Made by a program: the position numbers and the translations under genes. Shown here piece after piece: positions 17,265-24,465 of a stretch of DNA of 64,000 nucleotides (position 1 is the stretch's first letter; each line of letters begins with the position of its first letter). The notes below the pieces were generated by a model. It worked only from the letters and a program-made list of their open reading frames with translations. It ran no database searches and had not been told where the DNA came from. Source of the DNA: Stenotrophomonas sp. SAM-B (GTDB lineage: Bacteria > Pseudomonadota > Gammaproteobacteria > Xanthomonadales > Xanthomonadaceae); contig NZ_JABBXB010000004.1 in assembly GCF_013387485.1 (NCBI RefSeq), forward strand, positions 62,001-126,000, written 5' to 3'.

Positions 17265-17513
17265 ATGGAATACGGCGAACATGACTTGGCTGACGGAGTG
17301 CGAACCGAGCTGGAAGCCAGCTACGTGAAACATGGCTGCGGCCCGGAATTCTGGTCCACCTACCAGCGCGTGCTCGAGCGCCTGGTCCCACCGGCGCAGG
17401 GCACCGCGCGAACCCGTGTCACCAATGAGCTGGCGTTGATCATCGAACAGTTGGGGATCGTGCGGCGGGCGCAGTTGGTGCCGCCGCGCACTGCGCGGGC
17501 ACGCGCACGCTGA
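17265..17513 (+). CDS. Small protein of unknown function (82 aa)
   Basis: Not recognised. ATG 17265 has an excellent Shine-Dalgarno (CGGAGG just upstream at 17255-17260). The product is soluble-looking and probably mostly helical, with an acidic N-terminal half (MEYGEHDLADGVRTELEASY) and a basic arginine/alanine-rich tail. It is a single gene on the plus strand, convergent with the CcoG-like gene that ends at 17565. The strong ribosome-binding site is the main support for it being real. Confidence 0.6.
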   Translation: MEYGEHDLADGVRTELEASYVKHGCGPEFWSTYQRVLERLVPPAQGTARTRVTNELALIIEQLGIVRRAQLVPPRTARARAR

Positions 17514-17564
17514 GACCGGGTCGGGGGAGCGGGAATCAGCAGGGGAAACACCGCCAGCGCGGCG

Positions 17565-18656
17565 CTACGACACGTGATGAAGACCGATACCCAACAGCGC
17601 CAGCAGCGTGCCGGCCGCGGCGAGCGTGCGCGGGCGCAGCCAGCGCGCGGGACGTTGCTGCATGGCCGCCGTGCTGGTGTACCGGATCAGGCCGATCGGG
17701 AACTGCGCCGCGCGCATCCGTGCATCGCAGGCATCCTGGCAGTCGCCACAGCCGATGCAGTCCGCGTGTGGCCCGGCACGCACGTCCAGCGCCATCGGAC
17801 AGACGCGGACACAGGCGCCGCAATCCAGGCAATCCCCCAGGCGGTCGGCGCTGAAACGCGGCATCGGGCCGGCGATGTCTTCATGCGCGGCGCGGAAGGC
17901 GTAATCGCTGGCGCTGGTGGGGTCGAGCAGCCCGCGGCCACGCGCCTCGACACCGCCCAACCCCGGCACGCGCGCTCCACGTGGTTCGCCGCGGCGCGCG
18001 TGGTAATGCACCCGCGGGGTGTCGCCGTCGCAGAACATGCCGTGGATGCGCGCATACGGGCACAGCTCGCGGCAGACATGCTCGCGCAGGAAACCGGCAT
18101 TGCCCCAAGTGGCCGCCGCATAGAACACGATCCAGAAGGTTTCCCATCCGCTCCACAGCGGCGGCCATGACGTGGCGACCAGCCCGTGGATCGGACTGAA
18201 GAAGCCGACGAAGGTGATACCGGTCCATGCCGCCACCAGCATCCACGCCAGGTGCTTGATGGCGCGCGCCGCACCCGCGGCCGGCACCCGGCGCGCAATG
18301 CCCTGTTCGATCCAGCGGAACAGCCGGCTCCACAGGGTCTGTGGGCAGCCGTAGCCGCACCACACCCGCCCGGCCAGGTTGGTGACCAGTACCAGCGCGG
18401 TGCCGAGCACGGCGGCCAGCCCCAACAGCAGACCCACGTCCTGCGGCCAGAGCGTCCAGCCGAACAGATCGAAGCGGCGCGCGGTCAGGTCGAACAGCAG
18501 CGCCTGGCGGCCGTCCCAGCGCAGCCACGGCAGCGCGTAGAACCCGGCCAGCAGCAGCGCGGACAACAGCGGACGCCAGCGCAGCGGCGTGTGCGGCTGT
18601 GCTGGCGGGGAGGCCGGCGGGGTATCGACCAGGTGCAGGGTCAGGCGATTGGACAT
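17565..18656 (-). CDS. Short CcoG/FixG-like polyferredoxin membrane protein
   Basis: Membrane-bound 4Fe-4S protein related to CcoG (RdxA/FixG), which reduces copper for cbb3 oxidase assembly. The 363-residue product has about five membrane segments, the loop motif CGYGCPQTLW, and two ferredoxin clusters (CLDCGACVRVCP and CIGCGDCQDAC). It ends soon after with a last membrane segment. Typical CcoG proteins are about 470 residues and carry a C-terminal FixG immunoglobulin-like domain that is absent here. ATG 18656 follows the upstream gene by 2 nt; GTG 18662 is an alternative. No ccoNOP genes lie in the window. Anaerobic or microaerobic expression is suggested by the FNR box at 19075. Confidence 0.82.
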   Translation of the reverse strand: MSNRLTLHLVDTPPASPPAQPHTPLRWRPLLSALLLAGFYALPWLRWDGRQALLFDLTARRFDLFGWTLWPQDVGLLLGLAAVLGTALVLVTNLAGRVWCGYGCPQTLWSRLFRWIEQGIARRVPAAGAARAIKHLAWMLVAAWTGITFVGFFSPIHGLVATSWPPLWSGWETFWIVFYAAATWGNAGFLREHVCRELCPYARIHGMFCDGDTPRVHYHARRGEPRGARVPGLGGVEARGRGLLDPTSASDYAFRAAHEDIAGPMPRFSADRLGDCLDCGACVRVCPMALDVRAGPHADCIGCGDCQDACDARMRAAQFPIGLIRYTSTAAMQQRPARWLRPRTLAAAGTLLALLGIGLHHVS

Positions 18657-18658
18657 GG

Positions 18659-18952
18659 TCACCCCAGCGGCAGATCGTCGTCGTCGTCGGGCATCGGCCG
18701 CAGCAGGTATCCGGTGATCGCACTGGCGGCGGCGGTGACCGCCCAGAACATGAAAAAGCCCAGCGTATAGCCGAGCTCGCGGCTGATCTCATGCTGCGGG
18801 AAGCTGATGTCGCGCAGGCGCAATGGGTCGACGAAGGCGAAGAACACCACGCTGGCCAGGCCGGCGGCGACGAAGCTGGGCCACAGGATGGCGCCCCATT
18901 GCTGGATCAGCCGTCGGCGGCTGCCGTCGGGCGGGTCGTGCAGGTCGTTCAT
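18659..18952 (-). CDS. Small two-segment membrane protein, partner of the CcoG-like gene
   Basis: Not recognised. The 97-residue protein has two membrane segments (about 20-43 and 58-80) and an acidic C-terminus (DDDDD). The start at 18952 is chosen because the hydrophobic region begins soon after; the longer frame to 19075 runs over the FNR box and promoter region. It is first in a two-gene operon with the CcoG-like gene 2 nt downstream. Its position suggests an assembly or electron-transfer partner of that protein; this is inference. Confidence 0.65.
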   Translation of the reverse strand: MNDLHDPPDGSRRRLIQQWGAILWPSFVAAGLASVVFFAFVDPLRLRDISFPQHEISRELGYTLGFFMFWAVTAAASAITGYLLRPMPDDDDDLPLG

Positions 18953-19046
18953 TGCGGCCACGCTCAGGAGGAGGGGGCAGGGCACGGCTATACTTCGCGC
19001 CGACCGGGGGCCGGGATCGCGGGTGCGCGCTTCCTGTCGAGCTCCC

Positions 19047-19052
19047 AGACTA
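19047..19052 (-). promoter_or_regulatory. Candidate -10 of the reverse-strand CcoG-like operon
   Basis: Read on the minus strand the hexamer is TAGTCT. It places +1 at 19040 and the FNR box centre at -41.5, the class II activator position. Confidence 0.35.
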
Positions 19053-19074
19053 GAAGGCTTCGCCACCGGCTTCA

Positions 19075-19088
19075 TTGATCCTGATCAA
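19075..19088. promoter_or_regulatory. Perfect FNR/Anr box in a divergent promoter
   Basis: TTGAT-CCTG-ATCAA matches the FNR/Anr consensus TTGAT-N4-ATCAA at all ten defined positions. It lies between the divergent CcoG-like operon and the truncated haemoglobin/hemN genes, all of which fit low-oxygen regulation. Its centre is -41.5 from predicted starts on both sides (-10 candidates at 19047-19052 and 19111-19116). Confidence 0.85.
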
Positions 19089-19110
19089 GGCAGAGGCGGA
19101 CCCTGCCGAC

Positions 19111-19116
19111 GATGCT
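19111..19116 (+). promoter_or_regulatory. Candidate -10 of the truncated haemoglobin gene
   Basis: GATGCT, which puts +1 at 19123 and the FNR box centre at -41.5. Only three of six bases match the -10 consensus, as is common at activator-dependent promoters. Confidence 0.35.
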
Positions 19117-19140
19117 GGGCGTTGCCGCCCGAGGATGTTC

Positions 19141-19578
19141 ATGGCCGATCCCACCGACAACACGCTGCCGCTCCCGGCGCTGGACCTGTGCAGCGAGGAC
19201 GAGGTCACCCGCCTGGTGCACGACTTCTACGCGCGAGTGCGCGAGGAGCCGCGCCTGGCGCCGGTGTTCGCGGCACGGATCCACGACTGGGATGCGCACC
19301 TGGCCCAGCTGGTCGATTTCTGGTCGGCGATGCTGCGTGGCACGCGTCGCTTCAAAGGCGCGCCGATGCCCAAGCACATGGCCATGGACGAGCTCGACCG
19401 CGATCTTTTCGACCGCTGGCTGGCGCTGTTCCGTCAGACCACTGCCGAATGCGGCAACCTGCCGATGCAGCGGCTGGCCGATGATGTCGCCGAGCGCATC
19501 GCCGATACGTTCTGGCGCCGCTTCCAGATGCTGCGCTGGCCCAGCCTGCCGATGGCGGGGCGCCCGGGCCTGAATTGA
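19141..19578 (+). CDS. Group III truncated haemoglobin
   Basis: Small haem protein of 145 residues, comparable to Campylobacter Ctb. Hand alignment keeps the distal Tyr30 (B10, HDFYARVR), Trp61 (DFWSAML) and the proximal His79 (PMPKHMAM), plus the DRWLALF helix. Group III proteins are linked to oxygen or nitric oxide chemistry under low oxygen. GAGGA at 19131-19135 selects ATG 19141 over in-frame starts at 19075 and 19135. It is followed by hemN 44 nt downstream and lies next to the FNR box. Confidence 0.88.
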   Translation: MADPTDNTLPLPALDLCSEDEVTRLVHDFYARVREEPRLAPVFAARIHDWDAHLAQLVDFWSAMLRGTRRFKGAPMPKHMAMDELDRDLFDRWLALFRQTTAECGNLPMQRLADDVAERIADTFWRRFQMLRWPSLPMAGRPGLN

Positions 19579-19622
19579 TCTGACGCAATGCGCGCGCGCC
19601 CATGTACGCGCACGCTGGCGAC

Positions 19623-21032
19623 ATGGATACCTTCTCGCCTGCCGCCGCCGGTCTCGCCTGGCACTTCGACCCCGAGCTGCTGCGCCGCCATGATCGGCCC
19701 GGCCCGCGCTACACCTCCTATCCGACCGCGCCGCACTTCCATGACGGCTACGATGAATCGGCCCTGCGCGGCGCCATCGTGGACAGCAACCGGCTCGGGC
19801 GACCGTTGTCGCTGTACGTCCACGTGCCGTACTGCAGCAGCCCGTGCTTTTACTGCGGTTGCAACCGGGTCATCACCCGTGATCATGGCAAGGGCATCGC
19901 CTATGTCGCGCGGGTGCTGAGCGAGGCGGATCTGATGGCGCCGCAGTTCGATCCGGCGCGGGAGGTGATCCAGCTGCACCTCGGCGGCGGCACGCCGAAC
20001 TTCCTCGCGCCGGCACAGATGCGCGAGCTGATCGAGGGGCTGCGCCAGCGCTTCACGCTGAGCACGGCGGCCTCGCGCGACTTTTCCATCGAGCTCGATC
20101 CGCGCTTCGTTACGCGCGCCGACATCGCGGTACTGGCCGAACTGGGCTTCAATCGCGCCAGCCTGGGCGTGCAGGACTTCGATCCCGATGTGCAGAAGGC
20201 GATCAACCGCGAGCAGGGCGTGGAAGCCACGCTGGATATCCTGCGTGCCTGCCGCGAGTACGGGTTGCGCTCGGTCAATGTCGATCTGATCTATGGGCTG
20301 CCGAAACAGACGCTGGCCGGGTTCGCGCAGACGCTGGAAACGGTGTTGCGCGAGCGGCCGGATCGCCTGGCCGTGTATGGCTACGCGCACCTGCCACATC
20401 TGTTCCGCGCGCAGCGCCAGATCGCCGATGCGGATCTGCCCAGCCCCGAACAGAAACTCGCCCTGCTCGGCCTGGCGGTGCAACGGCTCTCCGAGGCGGG
20501 GTATCAGTACATCGGCATGGACCACTTCGCGCTGCCGGAGGAAGACCTCTCGCGCGCACAACGGGCGGGTCAACTGCACCGCAACTTCATGGGCTACACC
20601 ACGCATTCCGATACCGATCTGGTCGGCCTTGGCGCCAGCGCGATCAGCCACATCGGCAACACCTACAGTCAGAATCCGCGCGAGCTGCCGGCCTGGGAAG
20701 CGGCGGTGGATGCGGGGCGGCTGCCGGTCTGGCGCGGCCTGGCGCTGGACCCGGACGACGTGCTGCGTGCCGAGCTGATCGGCCAGCTGATGTGCCAGGG
20801 CGACGTGGATGGCAGGGCGTTTGCGGCACGGCACGGGGTGGACTTCGAGACGTATTTCGCCGACGGGCTGCGCGCGCTGGCCGCACTGCAGGCCGACGGC
20901 CTGGCCGAGTACACGCAGGGCGTGGTGCGGGTCACTGAGCGTGGACGTCCGCTGCTGCGGCTGCTGGCGATGTGTTTCGACCGCTATCTGGCCCAGCCGG
21001 ACCAGCCGGTGCGGTACTCGCGCGCGATCTGA
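19623..21032 (+). CDS. hemN: Oxygen-independent coproporphyrinogen III dehydrogenase
   Basis: Radical-SAM enzyme that makes protoporphyrinogen IX without oxygen. The 469-residue product has the CX3CX2C cluster motif at Cys71, Cys75, Cys78 plus Cys80 (YCSSPCFYCGC), the substrate-entry motif GPRYTSYPTAPHF near the N-terminus, and LGGGTPNFL. ATG 19602 would add seven residues; neither start has a clear Shine-Dalgarno. It lies on the same strand as the truncated haemoglobin gene behind the FNR box, which is the expected control for anaerobic haem synthesis. Confidence 0.95.
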   Translation: MDTFSPAAAGLAWHFDPELLRRHDRPGPRYTSYPTAPHFHDGYDESALRGAIVDSNRLGRPLSLYVHVPYCSSPCFYCGCNRVITRDHGKGIAYVARVLSEADLMAPQFDPAREVIQLHLGGGTPNFLAPAQMRELIEGLRQRFTLSTAASRDFSIELDPRFVTRADIAVLAELGFNRASLGVQDFDPDVQKAINREQGVEATLDILRACREYGLRSVNVDLIYGLPKQTLAGFAQTLETVLRERPDRLAVYGYAHLPHLFRAQRQIADADLPSPEQKLALLGLAVQRLSEAGYQYIGMDHFALPEEDLSRAQRAGQLHRNFMGYTTHSDTDLVGLGASAISHIGNTYSQNPRELPAWEAAVDAGRLPVWRGLALDPDDVLRAELIGQLMCQGDVDGRAFAARHGVDFETYFADGLRALAALQADGLAEYTQGVVRVTERGRPLLRLLAMCFDRYLAQPDQPVRYSRAI

Positions 21033-21098
21033 GCAGGGGCGCATCGGCGCGCGTGCATTCCAAAACCCGGCGTGATCAGGCACCCTATGCGCGCCGTT

Positions 21099-21185
21099 GC
21101 CCGGGTGGCGAAACTGGTAGACGCATCGGACTTAAAATCCGCCGGGGGCAACCCCATGCCGGTTCGATTCCGGCCCCGGGCACCA
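21099..21185 (+). tRNA. tRNA-Leu (anticodon TAA)
   Basis: Class II tRNA of 87 nt with a long variable arm. The acceptor GCCCGGG pairs with CCCGGGC, discriminator A, encoded CCA (21183-21185). The anticodon loop CTTAAAA gives TAA, and the T loop is TTCGATT. Confidence 0.95.
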
Positions 21186-21275
21186 AGGCTTCTTGGGATC
21201 GCGCGCAACGCAAACTTTACGCAGCCGGACGCGCGCCACCGTAGGCTGCGCAGCAACGCTCTCCGGACAGGCCTC

Positions 21276-22313
21276 ATGGCAAACGCAATATGTGCAGGGA
21301 AAGCACTGGTGTGGAGCGTCGCGCTGCTGCTTGGCGGCGCCGCCCACGCCCAGGATCCGACGCTGCCGCCGGCGCCGAAGGAAGCTGCGGGCGAGGTGAT
21401 CGACCTCGCGCCGGTGCTGGTCTCGGGCGAGCAGCCCGGGCCCGGCATGTGGCAGGTCCGCGACGCGCAGGGCCACACCCTGTGGATCCTCGGTACCGTG
21501 TCGCCGCTGCCCGCCAAGCTGGAATGGCGCGCCGACGAGGTGCGGGCCGTGATCGCCAGCGCGCAGGAGGTGCTTGGCTCACCCGGCTGGACGCTGGACG
21601 CCGATGTGGGTTTCTTCCGCGGACTGACCCTGCTGCCCTCGGCGATGAAGGCCGCGCGTGACCCGGACGGGCGCACGCTGCGCGAGCGCCTGCCACCCGA
21701 TCTCTACGCGCGCTGGGAGGTACTCAAGCAGCGTCACATCGGACGCGATAAGGGTATCGAGAAGGACCGGCCGCTGGTCGCCGCAGGGGAGCTGTATGCG
21801 GCCGCCCTCAAGGATGTCGGCCTGGGGCATTCCTCGCCGGTGTCCAAGGTGGTGGAGAAGGCCAGCAAGGCCCACGGCCTCACAGCGGTATCGACGCGGG
21901 TGACGATCAAGATCGCCGACCCGCGGCAAGCGCTCAAGGAAGTACGCGGCACCGCACTGCAGGACGTGGAGTGCTTCCGTCGCACGCTGGACGTGGTCGA
22001 ACATGGCCTGCCGCTGCTGGCCGAGCGGGCCAATGCCTGGTCGGTTGGCGACATCGCGGCGCTGGAGAGCCTGGCGGTGAAAGGGCAGTACCTGGCCTGC
22101 GTGGATGCGGTGGCGACCAGCGAGTTCGGGCGGCGGCGCGGGCTGGCCGACGTCGATGCCCAGGCGCACCGCAAATGCATGGACATGGCCAGCGATGCGC
22201 TGCGTCGCAATGCGGTGACCTTCGCCACCGTCCCGGTGACGTCAATGGTCACGCCCGGTGGCTATGCCGATCAACTGCGGGCCCGGGGCTACGAGGTCCT
22301 GGTGCCGGAATGA
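21276..22313 (+). CDS. TraB/GumN family protein with signal peptide
   Basis: The 345-residue protein has an N-terminal signal peptide (VWSVALLLGGAAHA followed by QDP), so it is exported to the periplasm. The mature part opens with the family-typical strand ...HTLWILGTVSPLP, matching the TraB/PrgY/GumN motif that contains the hydrophobic-LGT-x-H/S segment. The family is proposed to be metalloprotease-like, but biochemical function is not settled. Start at 21276; the longer open frame crosses the tRNA-Leu gene. Confidence 0.8.
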   Translation: MANAICAGKALVWSVALLLGGAAHAQDPTLPPAPKEAAGEVIDLAPVLVSGEQPGPGMWQVRDAQGHTLWILGTVSPLPAKLEWRADEVRAVIASAQEVLGSPGWTLDADVGFFRGLTLLPSAMKAARDPDGRTLRERLPPDLYARWEVLKQRHIGRDKGIEKDRPLVAAGELYAAALKDVGLGHSSPVSKVVEKASKAHGLTAVSTRVTIKIADPRQALKEVRGTALQDVECFRRTLDVVEHGLPLLAERANAWSVGDIAALESLAVKGQYLACVDAVATSEFGRRRGLADVDAQAHRKCMDMASDALRRNAVTFATVPVTSMVTPGGYADQLRARGYEVLVPE

Positions 22314-22388
22314 GCGCGATGTCAGGGCGTCTACCCAGTGCGAATGCTTCGTGGCATAGTCAGCTCAAGTTCATCAAGGAAATATTTC

Positions 22389-22844
22389 ATGCCGCTGCAT
22401 GCGGTCGCTTATGTCAGCGACGCTATCGAAGGAATCGAAACGTCTGATATCGATCAGATTCTGCAGGCAGCAGTGGGATTCAACAAAGTGGCGGGCGTGA
22501 CCGGCGTGCTGATGTTCGACGGCCAGCGCTTCCTGCAGTACTTCGAAGGGCCGGAGGACGGCGTCGACTCGGTGTTCCAGCGCGTATTCAACGCGCGCAT
22601 CCATACGAATCTTCGCGAACTCGCGCGTGGTCCGGTGGACACCCGCCATTTCCCTCGCTGGACGATGGCATCGGCAGCGGGCGACCCGTCGGCACTGGCG
22701 CGCATCGCCGACGCGCCGTGGCAGGGATTCCAGTCGCGACCTGCGGCTGGCGGCGACACGCTGGCGGGGTTCGGATGTCTGCTCGCTGCCTGGACCGGTG
22801 TCTCCGGAGAACTGGAACCGGCGGCAGTGACGCTGGGGTCGTAA
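22389..22844 (+). CDS. Short BLUF-domain blue-light photoreceptor, copy 2
   Basis: Second PixD-like BLUF protein (151 residues). Tyr8, Asn32, Gln50, Trp91 and Met93 all sit at PixD positions (VAYVS, GFNKVAGVTG, RFLQYFEG, PRWTM). It is clearly paralogous to the protein at 16532, sharing the MPL-x-A-x-AYVSD start and the AGVTGVL core, but with a different C-terminal tail. AAGGAA at 22376-22381 is a Shine-Dalgarno for ATG 22389. It stands alone between the TraB/GumN gene and a nucleotide-sugar dehydrogenase, so its output partner is unknown. Confidence 0.9.
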   Translation: MPLHAVAYVSDAIEGIETSDIDQILQAAVGFNKVAGVTGVLMFDGQRFLQYFEGPEDGVDSVFQRVFNARIHTNLRELARGPVDTRHFPRWTMASAAGDPSALARIADAPWQGFQSRPAAGGDTLAGFGCLLAAWTGVSGELEPAAVTLGS

Positions 22845-23148
22845 CGCAAAACAACGCTGGCCGTAACAGAATGATCACGGCTCAGCGCCTAGTATGTTTC
22901 TACCAGCTGTGACCAGTCTTGCGGGGTTTGCCCTTGGAGGCTGTCTGAAAGGGTAGTAACCGCAGCTGGACCATTATTCCTTTGGCCGTCGTCCGTACTC
23001 TCCGCGGGCGGCGGCTTTGTTCTTTGTGGGGCAGGGTCCGGCGCGTTAGGCTTGCATCACCTGCACCCCCGGTTCCGTAGCGCATGACGTATTCCCTGAT
23101 GATGCCCCGCCTGATGGCCGGCCCGGTTCCGCGGTGCGGAGCCGCTCG
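22845..23148. other. Intergenic region before the nucleotide-sugar dehydrogenase
   Basis: About 300 nt without a gene. It holds a GC-rich stretch followed by a T-rich run (about 22995-23025) that may act as a weak terminator, and the promoter candidate listed at 23024. No repeat or RNA gene was recognised. Confidence 0.4.
23024..23052 (+). promoter_or_regulatory. Promoter candidate for the nucleotide-sugar dehydrogenase
   Basis: TTGTGG (23024-23029), 17-bp spacer, TAGGCT (23047-23052). Weak match, proposed from spacing only. Confidence 0.25.
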
Positions 23149-24435
23149 ATGACGCAGGCCATCTCCGCCGCGCTCGCCCCGCGCATCGGCGTCATCGGGC
23201 TCGGCTACGTCGGGCTGCCGTTGACGGTGACCTTCGGCGGAAAACACGCCACGATCGGCTACGACATCGACCACGCGCGCGTGGCGGAACTGCAGCGTGG
23301 GGTGGACCACACCCTGGAACTGGAGGCGGACGAACTCGCCGCCGCGGTGCACGCGCGTTACACCGCCGATCCGTCGGATCTGGCCGAGTGCAATGTATAC
23401 ATCGTCACCGTGCCGACCCCGATCGACGCGCACGAGCAGCCCGACCTGGCGCCGTTGCGCAGTGCCAGCACCCTGATCGCCGGCCTGCTCACGCCCGGCG
23501 ATATCGTGATCTACGAATCCACGGTCTATCCCGGCACCACCGAAGAAGTGTGCGTGCCGCTGCTGGAAGCAGGATCGGGACTGCGCTTCAACGTCGATTT
23601 CTACTGCGGCTACAGCCCCGAGCGGATCAATCCGGGCGACCGCGAACGCCGGCTGCCGGATATCCGCAAGATCACCTCCGGCTCGACGCCCGAGGTCGCC
23701 GCCGTGGTCGACGCGCTGTACAAGGGCATCATCACCGCCGGCACCTGGCCGGCGCCCTCGATCCGCGTGGCCGAAGCGGCCAAGGTGATCGAGAACATCC
23801 AGCGCGACGTCAACATCGCCTTGGTCAACGAGCTGGCGCTGATCTTCGACCGGCTCGGCATCGACACCCAGGATGTGCTGGACGCCGCCGGCAGCAAGTG
23901 GAACTTCCTGCCGTTCCGCCCCGGCCTGGTCGGTGGCCACTGCATCGGCGTGGACCCGTATTACCTGCTGCACAAGTCCGAGAGCGTGGGGTATCACCCC
24001 GATCTGATCCACACCGCGCGCCAGGTCAACAACCGTGTCGGCGAGCACGTCGCACAGCGGGTGCTGGCGCTGCTGGCCTCGCGCAGCATCGCCGTCGCAC
24101 AGGCGCGCGTGCTGGTGCTGGGCGTGACCTTCAAGGAGAACTGCCCGGACCTGCGCAACAGCCGTGCGCTGGAGCTGGCGCAGCGGCTGCAGGCCAGTGG
24201 CGCGCGGGTGGACGTGCAGGACCCGTGGGTCGGGCCGGCCGCGCTCGCCGATGCGGGGGTGCACTGGGTCGAGGCACCGGCGGCGGCCGGCTATGACGCC
24301 GTGGTGCTGGCGGTGGCGCATGATCGTTTCCGCGCTTTCGACGCGGCGCAGGTGCGCGCGCTGCTCACGCCCGGTGGCGTGGTGTACGACGTCAAATCCG
24401 TATGGCCCCGGGAAGTGGTGGACGACCGCCTGTAG
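23149..24435 (+). CDS. tviB: UDP-N-acetylglucosamine C-6 dehydrogenase, TviB-like
   Basis: NAD-dependent nucleotide-sugar dehydrogenase that oxidises C-6 of a UDP-N-acetylhexosamine to the uronic acid for surface polysaccharide. The 428 residues show the Rossmann motif IGVIGLGYVGLPL near the N-terminus, VPTPIDAHEQPDL, and the catalytic cysteine motif GGHCIGVDPYYL (Cys265), then the C-terminal substrate domain. The sequence pattern resembles TviB/WbpO more than UDP-glucose dehydrogenase. ATG 23149 chosen; an in-frame start at 23134 is possible. No other capsule or O-antigen gene is adjacent, so it seems to be a solitary copy. Confidence 0.85.
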   Translation: MTQAISAALAPRIGVIGLGYVGLPLTVTFGGKHATIGYDIDHARVAELQRGVDHTLELEADELAAAVHARYTADPSDLAECNVYIVTVPTPIDAHEQPDLAPLRSASTLIAGLLTPGDIVIYESTVYPGTTEEVCVPLLEAGSGLRFNVDFYCGYSPERINPGDRERRLPDIRKITSGSTPEVAAVVDALYKGIITAGTWPAPSIRVAEAAKVIENIQRDVNIALVNELALIFDRLGIDTQDVLDAAGSKWNFLPFRPGLVGGHCIGVDPYYLLHKSESVGYHPDLIHTARQVNNRVGEHVAQRVLALLASRSIAVAQARVLVLGVTFKENCPDLRNSRALELAQRLQASGARVDVQDPWVGPAALADAGVHWVEAPAAAGYDAVVLAVAHDRFRAFDAAQVRALLTPGGVVYDVKSVWPREVVDDRL

Positions 24436-24465
24436 ACTCGGGGCAGCTATTGATTGAGGAAAGCC

